Origin: Parasponia andersonii
Taxonomy: Eukaryota; Streptophyta; Magnoliopsida; Rosales; Cannabaceae
Length of the DNA stretch: 64,000 nucleotides
NCBI GenBank assembly: GCA_002914805.1
Contig: JXTB01000714.1
Location: 1 to 64,000, forward strand
Reading direction: 5' to 3'
Positions within the stretch are counted from its first letter, which is position 1. Each line of letters starts with the position of its first letter. The notes under the pieces are model-generated. The model saw only the letters and a program-made list of their open reading frames with translations. It searched no databases and was not told where the DNA came from. This document shows positions 10,135 through 22,677 of this stretch, piece after piece. The position numbers were made by a program, and so were the translations under genes.

Positions 10135-11446
10135 GTCTAAACAAAACTTGCTGGACGATCGACTTTGGTTCACAACTAAAGAGGAATGTTAGAGTTGGGT
10201 TGTTATAGGGAACCAAGAAATGAATTGGATATATAATGCAACTTTGGTTTGGTTTAACATTGGATTTATTAAAGAAACCTACATTAAAGTAGCTGTCTTA
10301 ATCCTCAAAATAGAAACGATTGGAAATGGTTGGCTGCAAAGTGGGATAATAATTTCATGAGACATAACTTATCAACACATTGAATGTTACTAAATGCAAT
10401 ATTCTATTAATTATGTAGCATACTTTACGCAAGTGAGTTGACAAAATGTATTCTAGATACCGATTTAACTGGCAGAATATTAGCTTTAAAAAAGCACAAA
10501 AAAATCCTTTATATTACGCAACAAAAACCAATTTGGTGGTTTGCGTAAATTAAACACGTACAATCAAATTTCAGAAGTTATCAACATCAATGAAGTCTTT
10601 GTAACTGAAAATGGTTTATGAACAAAGTGGACAGACATGGGCCAATATTTCTATTCCATTCTTAGCCTTGCAACTCTTTATAAAAACTTTTTATCTTTTC
10701 TAACTGGAGTGTTGGAAAATAGGAGTCTTTAGGCTAAAAAGAAAAGTGGATTTTTGGTGGAAGATTGACTTTTTTTATTGATTTGGCTTTTAAGTAAGTG
10801 GCTTATAGAAATATGATCAAATTTTGAGCCCAATTTAAGTAAATATTTATTTATCAAATATTATAGCTAAATATCCGGTATATATGTTTATATACCAAAT
10901 GTAAAATTTTATATTAAGTACAAAAGATTATACATCTTAGTACTGTAATTAAAATTGATAGATAAATATATCTACCAAGTGTAAAAATATATATTTAGAT
11001 ATTTAATTATAAAATTTAACAAATAAATATTTACTTAATCAAATATAAAAAACTGGTCGTCCACCTAAATTTCTCTTTATATAATGATATGAAGCGAGAG
11101 TTCCTACCTATTTATATAGGTCCATCGAGGGTTCTAGCTAGTGATATCATTAAATTAATCACCTTCCCAACTAGTTCGATTTAGTATTTACTCTGATCTA
11201 CCACCTATTCAATAATTAGTACTAGTTCTAACTGGTAGAAAACATACTCTAAAAACTTGAACTAAATTAAACCACAAACTAATTAGGCCCAAATTAAATA
11301 ATGTGACCTAAATCAGTTGAGAAAAAAGGACACCAATAAGTCTATTTGGCACAAATTAGACTTTTTCATGACTACTTTCACAAGACTTAAAATCGGTCCC
11401 CACATATTTTAAAAGACAAAGATGCCCTCACCTTCCTAATATCTAA
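10135..11446. other. intergenic, upstream of the second UGT
   Basis: The first few hundred bases are the presumed promoter of the minus-strand UGT ending at 10134. The rest (10430-11446) is AT-rich with no coding similarity that I can recognise. Confidence 0.55.
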
Positions 11447-11803
11447 GACTACGTTTGGTAGAGGAGATTTTTGCAGAGATGAAGAGGAATAGAGGGAGAG
11501 CTACAATCTCGTATTTGGTTTAAGTGAGAGAAAGCGGGAGAGGAGCAGTGGAGGGAGAGATTAGAGAAAATTGAAAAGAAAAAAATATGAATTGACAAAT
11601 TTATCGATCAAGTCAATTTATTTTAAAAAGATAAAATGGATAATATAGTAATTTTATAAATAAATATTCTTCATACTTCCTATTCTACATCCTTTCTACC
11701 AAACAATTTAAAGATTACTATTCTCCTCTCACTTTTTCATATTCTCCTTCCCTCTTACACTTTCCATTCTTCCTACTCTCCTTCCTTCCTACTAAACATA
11801 GCC
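11447..11803. mobile_element. Tourist-like MITE (PIF/Harbinger type), 357 bp
   Basis: The left end GACTACGTTTGGTA (from 11447) pairs with the right end TACTAAACATAGCC (to 11803) as an imperfect inverted repeat. Both sides carry TAA (11444-11446 and 11804-11806), the expected 3-bp target duplication. The ends match those of the element at 6224-6644, so both appear to belong to one family. There is no coding capacity. Confidence 0.78.
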
Positions 11804-12353
11804 TAAATGTTATCCCATAGATCTAATTTTTTTCATTTTAAAATTAGAAGAGACAAAGAGAGATAGAGAGAGAAGAGAGAACACACTGTATTGTCTCCAA
11901 ACCCAGGAAAACCACCCCAAAATCTCGGCATAAATCAAGAAATCTCGCTGAACATCTCTCTAAATCCTTTTAAAATCAGTTTCTCCTCCTCTTAAACACT
12001 CTAGAAGCATCTATTTTGTTAGTTTTTGAGGTAAACTAGGGGAAGGAAGACGAACTCCTTCGAAAAATGTAGGCACCTTATCGTCATCAAAATCGCTATC
12101 CAAGTCTCCAGTGACTTTGTCAAAGAGCCCGACCCAACAAACCCTCGATTTGAAGAATAAAGGCACGGTAGAAGCATCGAGAAGTGAAGTAAAGTTTAGT
12201 CCTTTATATTTTTTGAGCAAAAATGTTTGTTTTGGATCTTCAAACAACGAAAAGCTAACACCTCTGCCCCCCCCCCCCCAACTTTTGTGAAGATGGATCT
12301 ATTTGGTAAAGGTTTAGGTTTTGGGTTTTAGCAGCGGAATGGACTTGGATTTT

Positions 12354-12389
<36 letters not shown>

Positions 12390-12984
12390 ATTTATACAAT
12401 ATATATTATATAACTATAGATAATATTAGAACATAAAACTAGGCAAATTTCTTTCTTTTCTTTATTTTTTTTTTTACTTTTTAATTTCATTTACTCGTAT
12501 CACTCTATAAATGGAATGGTCCATTTATAGACCTAAAGAAATTAATAAAGTTTATAAGTGGCATACTTAATTTTGTGTCTATTTCCTAACATAATCTCTG
12601 TAATATCTTTAATGATATCTTTAAAGATAAAGATCTTCTTAATACATTCTTAATATTTTGTATTCTTTTCATGATATTTTTTCTATAATAGATATATAAA
12701 TAAAATCTTTATAATACTCTTCCCTGGATATTCATCATCTAAGAAAATATCATGCAAGTATTTCATTAAAACCTTACTAGGAAAAAATCTTGTAGGAAAA
12801 AAATCTAAGTGAAGGAAAAAAAGTATACTATTCTTATTTCTGTTATGTTTTGAAGAGTAGCTCATTTAAAACCTTACCATAAAAACTCAATAGGATAAAA
12901 CTTTAGCTGTGGGAAAAAGAGTACACGTATAACTAACTCTTTCATATGTAAATATGACTAATGTAGCTTGAATGTTTACTAAAG
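11804..12984. other. intergenic with simple repeats
   Basis: No gene is recognised. The stretch holds a 13-base poly-C run at 12267-12279, a (TA)n microsatellite at 12359-12384 and AT-rich DNA. An open frame on the minus strand at 12011-12247 shows no recognisable domain. The copia relic starts at about 12985. Confidence 0.55.
12359..12384. repeat. (TA)n microsatellite
   Basis: An uninterrupted run of about 13 TA dinucleotides in non-coding DNA. Confidence 0.9.
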
Positions 12985-14365
12985 TACTTTAAGTCTATGT
13001 ATTCCAATCTTATGCACTAATTTCTCAAATATTGAGGTAGAGAGTAATTTAGTGAATAGATCTACTAAGTTGTCATTGGAGAAAATTTGTCAAATATTTA
13101 TATCACCTTTCTTCTGTAGTTCATGTGTGAAGAACAATTTTGGCGATATATATTTAATTCTATTGCATTTGATATGATTTTCTTTAAATTGAGAAATGCA
13201 TACATTATTATTCTCATATATCATAGTTAAGATCAATATGATGGAAGACAATTTGCATATTTCTTAAACATGTTGAATTATGGATCTCAACCATACGCAT
13301 TTCATGCTTGCTTCATGAAGTGCAATTAATTCTGCATGATTTGAGGAGTTAGAAATAATAGTTTATTTCGTAGAATTCTAGAATATTTCTATGTCACTAT
13401 TGGTAAATATATAACCTATCTAGGATTAAACTTTATGTCGGGTCAGATAAGTACTCTGCATCTGCAAAATCAGTTAGTTGTCATCAAGATTCATTAGAAT
13501 AAAATAAATTTATATTAATAGCCTCATAAAGATAATGAAATGTTTATTTAACTCCTTTCTAATGTCTTTGAGTTGGAATGAAACTATATCTTGCTAGTAA
13601 ATTAATAGAAAATGTTGTATCATGCAGAATATGATTAGTATGGTACATAAAGGCTCTAATTGCACTCAAATATAGTATTTCAGGACTAAGAATTTCTTCA
13701 TTATCTTCTCTACGACGAAAAGGATTCTAATTCATATCAAGTATTCTAACAATCATCAAGGTACTCAATGGGTGAGATTTATCCATATAAAACCTTTGAA
13801 GACCTTTTCTGTATAGGTTGACTGATGTACAAGCATACCATTTGGTAAATGCTCGATCTCGAGATCGAGACAAAATTTTATTTTCTAAGATCTTTTATCT
13901 TGAATTCTTTATTTTAATATTTTACTGCCTCGTTAAGTTCTTCAAGAATTCCAATGATATTCAAATCATCGGCATATAATATGATGATAGCAAATCCAAT
14001 TTTTGAGCTCTTAATAAGGACACAGCTCTTAATAAGGACACATAGATAAATAGGATTATTCTCATATCCTTCATTCAAAAGATATCCACTAAGGAGATTG
14101 TACCACATGTGTTTAGATTGTTTTAATTTATATAAAAATCTTAGTAATTTTATTGAACACATTTCTCGGGATATTGAATTAAGTATTTTAGTATTTTAAA
14201 TCTTTCAGAGATTTTTATATAAACTTCGTTATCAAATGATCCATATAAATATATTATTAGACACATTTCAAGTCCTTAGGAGACTATTAAACTAATTAAA
14301 AACCATAATGTTGTTGCATCTAGCACAAGAAAATATGTCTCCTCAAAATTGACAATACTATTAAA
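12985..14365 (-). pseudogene. Ty1/copia polyprotein relic (reverse transcriptase and RNase H)
   Basis: Read on the minus strand from 14365 downwards, the sequence follows a copia polyprotein: EETYFLVLDATT, YLYGSFDNEVYIKI, CSIKLLRFLYKLKQSKHMWYN, the RT catalytic YADD within ILYADDLNIIG, HQSTYTEKVFKGFYMDKSHPLST, INLLARYS, and then the RNase H block with SSNHAELIALHEAS. Several stops (for example around 13724 and 13575) and frameshifts break it. Gag and integrase are missing and no flanking LTRs were found. It is an old, 5'-truncated fragment with no expected activity. It may or may not belong to the same family as the relic at 2990-3480; the RNase H motifs differ (NHAELIALHEAS against STTEAEYISVTEA), which suggests two families. 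Confidence 0.88.
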
Positions 14366-15760
14366 TTTGGAAATGTTTCATTAAGTTTAGCATTTTTCTG
14401 TCATTTGAAATGATTCCATTAAATTTGGCACTATTAAGTTTCGGACAAAACCAATTACAACTCAATGCCCCTGTTGGCAATGACTCCTTCACGGTTTTCC
14501 ATTCTACACTTGGAAATCTTTCCACGCACTATGCGCCTTTCAAGGGCATTCAAGGGTATGGACCTGTTTTATTAGACTATTTTGTCCGTACAGTTTTCGT
14601 CCGTATACATATGTATTTTAGGGTTTTTGAGATTATATATATTTTAGGGTCGGTCGTGTAAAACATATCTTCTGTACCTTATTTACGACATAGTGAAATT
14701 TTCTCCTCTGTCAGTAATTTTTCCCGATTAGAGTTTTCCACTTAAATCTGTGTATTCTTATTTTTCATCTGTTTTTGTCAATTATCGTTTAGTAATTCTT
14801 AACAGCTTCGTTGACCACTCATAAGCTACGTCAAGTTGTTGGTCAACACCATAATTGTGGAAGAAACACACGTCATCTATCTACACTGATTGTCAATTTG
14901 TTGTCTATGAGATACGGTATCCATCTTCGCTTATTGGTTCGGACCTTGTACGTTATTATGTGTACAAAGTCAGCTGTGCCTAATAAAAATCACATAAGAG
15001 AAAGGAGTGCAGCACAGTTGAAATGAAATCACTATTGAATTCTCTAGTCCCTATGATTATTATTATTTTACATTGTATATGAGAAATACAATTATATTAG
15101 TTTGATAACTTAGCGAAAAGAAACTACGCTTAACTAGGATAAGAAACAAAAAAAATATATATATATATATATAGATCCCTATACATGCGTTATAATTTGT
15201 CCCATTTTTCGTCTGGACTCTTTAGCTTTAGAATAGGTTTATATATTTTTTTATATATAAAGATGATAAGACATAGAAACGGTAATACTACTTACCACAT
15301 ACTTTCCAACCATTTCAAGACCACAAGAGAGAGGAAATGAGAAGTTTTACAATCTTAGAACTCATAGAATTAGACACATCTAAAAGTATACTAAGCAGTC
15401 ACAAATAAATACTGTCATAGTACAAAATTTTGGCACAATATTGTTCCAGTTCGCAGCGGATCCAATCCTAACAAATGTTACGAGATATACAAGCCTAAAC
15501 AGTTTATATAACTACCCAGTTACAGGTACAGGCTAGCTTGGTATAGACTAAAGAGATAAGAGAACCAAAAAAAAATGCCGCTATGACCAAGAAACCAATT
15601 GAATCCCACTATAGGAAAACAATCACCTTCCTCTGAAATGATATAGCCTCCGAGCGACCTCGTGTGACTACGAAACTGAAACTAAAGGCATAATTTGTTT
15701 AGCTAGATCATATATACGTACTATAGGGACTCCATTGCAAACATCGTTTCCTGAACTATG
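14366..15760. other. intergenic downstream of CBSX
   Basis: No gene is recognised. There is an AT dinucleotide run near 15153-15172. The last few hundred bases (about 15300-15760) are probably the 3' untranslated region and flank of the minus-strand CBSX gene. Confidence 0.5.
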
Positions 15761-18700
15761 CTAATTTTCATTAGCACGCTTTATCTGTAGAGCGGCTCTA
15801 ACAACACTTCCCCTTGTAATGATTCCAACCTTTTTGTCATGAAAATAGAAACCGAATCAGAGACAATAAAGAGGGAATGTGAGGCTGCTGTTTTGCATCC
15901 AACAAATAAAGGTTTAATAATGTTAATAATCATAATAATAAGATCCTTACCAGCCGGCCATCACCATCTACAACTGGCAGACGACGATATTTAGTTTCAA
16001 GCAGCAACCTGATAAAAGAAACAATTGATTTGAAGGACCGGTTTTACTTCTAGTAGTGCCAAAGTATACATGTGATAAAAGATGTATCAAAAGGCACAAG
16101 ATAAACATTCTCATGTTCCCAAGCAGAAAGCAATGGAAACTTTGTTGCACTTCAATTTTCACTTGGGAAAAAAGAAAAGACAAAAGACTCAAAGGAAATC
16201 AGAAAGATTCCTATACTTCCCTCCCATCAAAACTCAAAAGAATATTAGAAATCAAAATTTTTCTGGTCAGCTGTCCTCAACATTCTAATCAACTCAGCAA
16301 AACAGACAGGAAAATGAAACATTTACAACTACAAACTCTAAAAACATTGATTCAACTACTAGACAGAAATATAGGAAAAGCCAAGATATTGATAACCTTG
16401 CAGCATCTTCAAGGTTGGTCGTTTCATGAACAACGAGTGGAGCAGAAGTCATCAAGTCACCAACAACTTTGCCATTTGTCTTGCTCAGTAGTCTCTGTAT
16501 CTCGTTGAACATCTGCCATATGTTTTCCAGAATTAGAAAGGGGGCAGTTAAAGCATTAACCTAATGTTTCAACATCTAGGAATCTCCTTTTCTAAACTTA
16601 AGCATCCCTTAAGATTTTAGGCTAGATACAGTTTCATAAAGATATGGTTTATACTTAAATCCAACTATCCAAAAAGACATAGGCCTATGGAAGCCAAATG
16701 TTACTGTTGCAGCTGATGAATTGTATATGATTTCTACATGAATATCCAAAACTTATAGTATCATCGTGCTATGCAAGAACTTTTAAACGGAATACGCCAT
16801 ATGAGTATACACGCCTCATGTCAAGTTGTCATGTCTATGACTAATCACTATACTGCAACTGCATAAACTAATTCAGGAGTTAAACAAAAGCCCTACATTT
16901 TCTTCCGTTGAACCAGTAACCTCATTTGCTTTGCAAATATGTATTTATAAAAGACAAGTATCAGTTTAAAGATGCATGTAATAGCACAGTGGACTACTCG
17001 TACTCAGAACTAAATAGGCAGAAGTTCAAGAGGTAAGTTAAGGAGCATTTAACTTACTTTCCAAGTACTGTCAACATTGGGGAATAAGTTCATGTCACTT
17101 TGACCGCCACCTGAAAAAAATATCATTAAAAGGATTTGTTTGACGATACAGTATGGAAACAGAACAAAATTTAGTACTCCAATTCCCGTTAAATAACACA
17201 AGTATAAACAGATGAAAATCCACGGCAAACAATGAAAATCAGTGAAAAAAATTAAGGCTGACATAAACGAATCAGCACATAAATCATGAAAAACACGAGT
17301 ATAATGTGTTACCATTTATACGGATTCAATTTATAGTCTCATGGTAATTTGTTTTCCAAAGAAATCTCTATCTTAATACTCAAATTATGATTATCACTTA
17401 TATAACAACTTATGCAGGTGATCAACTAAATCCCGTGATCAGATGCGATTTTCTCTGCCTCTGTCACTCTATTTCCAGAAACTAAAAGGGCATGTATTAA
17501 ATTGCTTTTCTTGTAAATAGAGTAGGGAGATGGATAATCGTTCTTGGATAGTTTAACACGTGACTCGGAAGTAGAAAAATTAACAAGCGGTGTCAAACAC
17601 AGATTGTGTATATCTCTTACAACATCAAGAACTATATTAATAGCAACAAACAGCTTCATAATTTCCAAATTACCTGATATGGAATCTAGTGCTAGCAAGT
17701 CATAATCCGAAACAACACCAACCTGCATCAGAAAAATAATCTCTGAACTCAATTCAACCAAAAAGAAAAAAAAAAAAGAAATGAAGAAAACCTTACTGAA
17801 TCTAATTAACAGGAGTGGCTTGTTGGCATAACAGAAAACCCCAGCCCAGATCAAACAATGTTAAGCTGTACAAATTTGATTGACACTAGTCCCCATTTTG
17901 TAATATTAATAACAAATTCACATGAATGTGATGAACTAAAAAAGTTTCAAACGCTTCACCTACTCTGTTTGTTCACCATTGGGATTATGGAGCATACATA
18001 TACTAGCATTAAAAAAATTCCAGATAATACATATTGAATGTAAGTTGTCTGGTTATTTTATACTCGAAAATTCAAAGCGGAAATATAGAAAATTACCAGT
18101 TTCCAATCATCATCAATCACAGGAAACCCAGTTATCCTCTTCTGCACTAGTGTCTCCAAAGCTGTAACCAAAAAACTTGGTCAAATCATTTATTTTTAAA
18201 ATAAATTTTTTTTTTAAAAAAAAAGAGGGTATATACTATGTCAAACATTCTATAAACGTAAGTAGTACTAGTACCATGTTACCTTCGTCTACAGTTGTCG
18301 TAGGTTTGACTACAAGTAAATTCTCCTTCCGTGTCATAAAATCACCGACTGTATACGTCTTATTTATTGACTTCCAAAAAAAAAAAAAAAAAGAAGACAA
18401 AAGAAACACCCAGATTAGAAAAAAAGCAACACCAATAAAAATAATTTAGAAAAAAATTAATAATCGCTAAAAAGAAAAAGATCTTATTTTAGAAGTATTT
18501 AATGTGGAAACTTCAAAAAAAAAAAAAAAAAAAAGAAGAGGTTGTTTAATTAACTGAAAATGGAATGAAGCAGTGACATACCGGAACAGAGTTGAGGGCG
18601 TGAGAAGCGGAGGAAGAAGCAAGAGGAGTAGGGAGAGGGCGGAGGAAGCGATCCGAGGCATGAAAACGGCGTCGTTTGGGCAGATTAGTTTTAAAGGACG

Positions 18701-18779
18701 AAGATAATGGATGAAGAAGCGGAGGCGAGGAGGAGATGTTTGTGTGTTTGGCGAACAAGTAGATCGAGTTGGATGCCAT
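15761..18779 (-). CDS. CBSX1/CBSX2: chloroplast CBS-domain-pair protein, CBSX1/CBSX2-like (227 aa, 8 exons)
   Basis: CBSX1/2 proteins are small plastid proteins that bind adenosine ligands and modulate thioredoxins of the ferredoxin-thioredoxin system. Exons on the minus strand are 18582-18779, 18283-18358, 18097-18161, 17674-17722, 17058-17110, 16397-16512, 15951-16008 and 15761-15829. All have GT-AG borders and the frame stays open throughout, giving 227 aa and a TAG stop at 15761-15763. Exon 1 (66 aa) is rich in Ser, Pro and Arg and looks like a plastid transit peptide. CBS1 (about 67-130) has YTVGDFMTRKENLLVVKP, RITGFPVIDDDWKL and VGVVSDYDLLALDS. CBS2 (about 164-225) has VVGDLMTSAPLVV, TNLEDAARLLLETKYRRLPVV and GIITRGSVVRAALQIKR. 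The linker SDMNLFPNVDSTWKMFNEIQ resembles Arabidopsis CBSX2 more than CBSX1, so the paralogue is uncertain. The length is usual for the family. Confidence 0.93.
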
Positions 18780-21700
18780 AATTTACTATTATTATGAATA
18801 TTATTATTATTATTATTATAATTATAACTATTATAGCAGTAGCTTAGAGACGAATGAAATGAAAAATAAAGTAGCAGCTTTTTGTTTTTTTTTTTTTTTT
18901 GGAGATCTTAGAGTTAGAGATAGATATTAGATATACAAGTCCCTCTCTCTCTGCTCTGCTCTGATATCTTTTGTTATAATTACGTAAAGAATATAATTAA
19001 TTTCTTGATTCTAAAATATTAAATTAAGAAGATCAGAGAGATTAGGAATGGGCGTAATAAATAAATAAATAGAAAGAAAAGAAGAGAGAGAGAGATTCGG
19101 AATCAGAAGAAGAAGAAGGCCTTTTGGGTTTTGGTTGCTTCCGCAACTGGAGGAAATCAGGAGATGTATTTCTCATATTCAGGGAGAAGAGTATAGTAGT
19201 AGGACAATACTATTTGGTGGGTTGGACTTTTGCAATTTCCACGCGCCACTTGCTGGTTGGTATTTAAGACTTTTTCCTTTTTGATCTTTTTTCTAGAAAA
19301 ATCCACGTAATTCCATACATCGACTATTAATGCTTAAAAAAAAACGTCGTTGATTCACGAACTTGTGTAGAAGAGAAAGGGTTGTACTATTAGGGACACC
19401 ACTTAATTAGTTCGCAATTTGAACAAAATCCCAATCCCAAACTTGACACTTTTTTTAGTGTTCAAACTTCAAAATAGGGCTTTTGTCATGAATTGATTCG
19501 AATCGGGTTCTGGTTAAATTCGATTGATTTTGGAGCGGAATATCAAAAATCAAAGGCCAACTAGTTACGCTTTTGATATATCAGTTCGGTTTGAGATCTT
19601 CGTCAAGTTTGGTTCGGATTCAGTTGGGTTAGTTAAATTAGTCGGGTTATCGAATATTTTGTTCACACCCAATGGTATCTACATCACCTTTTAATGTGGA
19701 AATCTAAAAGTTCGAATCATCTTCTCTAACTTAATTATAAATAAAAATGAACATTCTGTAAAATCGTAAAATATTAGTAGATATAACTACTATCAAAAAA
19801 AAAAAAAAGGGAAAATGCAATAAACATTGAATTGATGTTACAATACATTATAATTAGAGCTATAGTGTAGGGTACAAAACCCCTATCTTAATGAATCTGT
19901 ATTATATAATCTTATTTTATACACTGTTTAGTGTTTACCTTTCAAATTTTCAGGACTGTAAAATATTTTTAAATGATTGTTTACTGCTGTGTCAACTAAA
20001 TTAATAAGACACAAAACTTTCAATAAAGGAAAAATTAGCATAAGCTAATGAGTTGTGGAGCAATTCCATATCTCTCTAGAGAGTTTGAATAATCGAAACC
20101 CAGAGATGTCAAATGGCAATGTTAATGGCTGAGAGTGAAAGAGAGAGAGTGTGTGTCGCTTTAGTAATTGCTTGCGTCGGCTGTGACGTCCAAACCAATA
20201 GAAATTTCAGCGTAGAAGAAAAGGTAATATTGTTTTACAACAATTACGTGGTCGGCGACGTCGTATTAGGCCGTCACCGTTGCTTTTAATATGAGTGTTC
20301 AAATATTAATAACTACTGTTCAATATTCAAACCTTGAAACGTGCCAAAATTGCAAATTCCCTCGTCCGCTTCTATGAGCAGGATCCAGGAAATAATGTAC
20401 AGTGACGTTTATCAAATTTTCCCTTTATAGCTAGCATATTGTCAAGTTCACATCAACATGAGTTTATATAAAGTCACATTTTAATCGAAGTAATTACAAG
20501 AAAAACAAAGGAAGTGTTGGGGGAAAATAAATATCAAAGTTTTTGTGCAAATATTAAACGAAATGAAAGTTCGTGAACTTGAAGTGTTGTAATCTACTTT
20601 CTTTAAAGTGTTATTCGTCCCCGTACAAACGTAGTTTCTAAACTCAAATGAAGTTTGTCAACGGTTTTATTTTTAATAGCAAAATCTATAATATTCAACA
20701 AATAACAATTTTTAAAAATATCCTAAACACTCTCGAAATTGATTAGTCTCATAAATTTAAATATTCTCATATTTTATTTATAACCAACTTTATGCTTTTT
20801 CATTAATAGATATGTCCCTTGATCAATAGACATGTTTATTCATTACACCATTTCATAATGAATAAGTATTTATTAAAGTTGTATTTTTTCACCGCATTCT
20901 TTTCAATTGAATAGGTGCCAACCAAATATTATAATTTTTTATATAGATACCACTAATAGTTGTATCTCTTTGTATTAGTGTAAACCAACAGTTGTATCTC
21001 TTCATATACATACCATCAAAGATTGTATTCTTTCATTGTACCTATTATACATTTTTGGCTATTTTCAATTTTTATCAAGCATTACAATCTCTCTAACAGG
21101 AATGTAAAATAAAGTTCAAGTTATACATTCGCTTCTCTTGTTGATTACAACTAGTTTGATGAACCCCAGACAAAGTTCACTTATGTATTTGATGATATTT
21201 CAAGTTCTAAAAAAAAGTTCGGACGAGTTCCCCTTAAAAAAAATCTTCCAAATGTGGAATAATATTTTTTTTCTCGATCGAGTTAGGGGGGGAAAAAACA
21301 ATATTCTAGCATCTAGGGTTGACTGTACCAATTATGGTAGCCATCTTGCATACATTAGTACTGATCAATAAAGGGAACAAATTAGTTGAACCCAAGATGG
21401 CAAGAAATTGAAACGAGTCATATGCTCAAAATTAGTTAAGAATGCGGATTAGCACGGTGCAAAGTTGGGGTCGTTCTTAAAGGTGGCTTCTTCTGATTAC
21501 TCCATTCTCCCTTAGAATAAATAAATATATAAAACGAAAAGAAAGATGGGCAAGTAGGAGTCGAATTTGTTCAGCAATCACCCCTTCGTAAAGCGGGTAA
21601 GTAGTCCCTCTTTGAGTATAAATTTCATTCATTGTATTATAGATGTTAAACAGTTAAAGTGATTATTGAATGTTTCTCTTGCTTTCATTTACTCTTCTCA

Positions 21701-21942
21701 ACCGTCAATACATGTAATGTTCACTCTACTTCCTTCGAAAAAAAAAAAGAAAAAAAAATGTAATGTTCAATCTACATGTACAAGGATATGTTGCACCTTA
21801 AATATTGTGTAAAATATATGTTGCATTTGATCAACTCTTAATATAGTGGACGAAATTACCGTGAAGGGTAAATTTTTTTGTTAATGGCATGGAGATGATT
21901 CTATTAATCTCTTTTAATTCATCCATTGGTTGAATAATATTA
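18780..21942. other. intergenic; CBSX promoter side, then AT-rich DNA
   Basis: The part from 18780 to about 19200 is the presumed leader and promoter of CBSX, with ATT-rich microsatellite DNA (18786-18832), a poly-T run (18882-18900) and CT/GA-rich tracts near 18940 and 19085. From 19200 to 21942 no gene, RNA or clear transposon is recognised. The sequence is AT-rich with GGTT/TCGG-type low-complexity segments at 19490-19660. Confidence 0.55.
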
Positions 21943-21984
21943 TGCAGTCTAAAATCCTATGTTAGGTCGCATGAATAAGATTAA

Positions 21985-22109
21985 GTGCGACCTCCTCCGA
22001 ATAGATTATGTGCGACCTCCACCGCATAAATTATGTGCGACCTCCTCCGAATAGGTTATGTGCGATCTTCACCGCAGGAATTACGTGCGACCTCCTCTGA
22101 ATAGGTTAT
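21985..22109 (+). repeat. five alternating 25-bp tandem units in the 5' LTR
   Basis: Units start at 21985, 22010, 22035, 22060 and 22085. Each starts GTGCGA. Odd units continue with CCTCCTC(C/T)GAATAG and even units with a CACCGCA core, giving a 50-bp higher-order period. A sixth partial unit starts at 22110. The right LTR has the same array at 36758-36882. They lie upstream of the TATA box in the presumed U3 region, where enhancer-type repeats are known in other retrotransposons. Confidence 0.9.
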
Positions 22110-22309
22110 GTGCGATCCGAAAGAAAAGGATACTAGTCTATGCTTCGTCAAACGGGTAACCAACAAGGAAAGGGAAATAAAAGTTTCTCTTTCAAGTTCA
22201 ACCAGTTACCCAATTTAAGTGATTACCCAATTATATCGTTACTCAAATTATATTATCCAATTATACAATTACCCATTCTCACAATTGGGAACATTGAGCT
22301 ACCTTCATC

Positions 22310-22317
22310 TATATAAA
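22310..22317 (+). promoter_or_regulatory. LTR TATA box
   Basis: TATATAAA is followed by GGGAG and sits downstream of the 25-bp array, as expected for the U3 promoter. It is conserved in the 3' LTR at 37083-37090. Confidence 0.7.
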
Positions 22318-22616
22318 GGGAGTTCAATGTTTCGGTGAGGAGGGGATTTTTTCCGAATAGAGGACTTTTTCTGATTTGAGAGGCTAAGGAATTCTTGAGA
22401 GTGTTTTCTTCTTCTTTTCAGACAACACATTGTAATTTTGAGTTCTTGTAATTCTCCAGAAAATAGTGAAAAATAGTGGACGTAAGCTCATCTTTTTCGG
22501 GGCTGAACTACTATAAAATCTTTGCCTCTTTATTTGCTTTGATTAATAACCATTTTCACACAAGCCACATCTCGTAATTTTTTCTAAATTAATTGTTGAC
22601 AAAACCTCCGTTAATA

Positions 22617-22636
22617 ATTGGCGCTAGAAAGAGAGC
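22617..22636 (+). promoter_or_regulatory. primer-binding site of the Tat element
   Basis: The bases directly after the 5' LTR read ATTGGCGCTAGAAAGAGAGC. The TTGGCGC core is shared with the second Tat element (41050-41056) and with typical Tat-type primer sites. I did not assign the tRNA. Confidence 0.6.
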
Positions 22637-22677
22637 TATTCCGGCAAAACAGTTTGTCAACTTTTACTTTTTTAATA

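Larger units (their letters stand above)
21943..22616 (+). repeat. 5' LTR of Tat element (674 bp)
   Basis: The LTR starts TGCAGTCTAAAATCC and is co-linear with the right copy at an offset of exactly 14773 bases as far as the TATA box. It contains five 25-bp tandem units (21985-22109) and TATATAAA at 22310-22317. The 3' border (GTTAATA here, GTCAACA in the other copy) is set by alignment and by the primer-binding site that follows. Confidence 0.9.

Noticed and set aside
9626..10216. 196-codon open frame overlapping the second UGT
   Set aside because: It is a shadow frame of the UGT coding sequence on the same strand and matches no family.
12011..12247. 78-codon minus-strand frame
   Set aside because: No family resemblance and no gene context; it lies beside a poly-C run.
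19700..19730. GTTCGAATC tRNA T-loop-like sequence
   Set aside because: No matching acceptor stem, D-arm or anticodon arm is found around it.
21938..21942. Target duplication for the Tat element
   Set aside because: Left flank TATTA and right flank AATAA do not match, and both are low-complexity.
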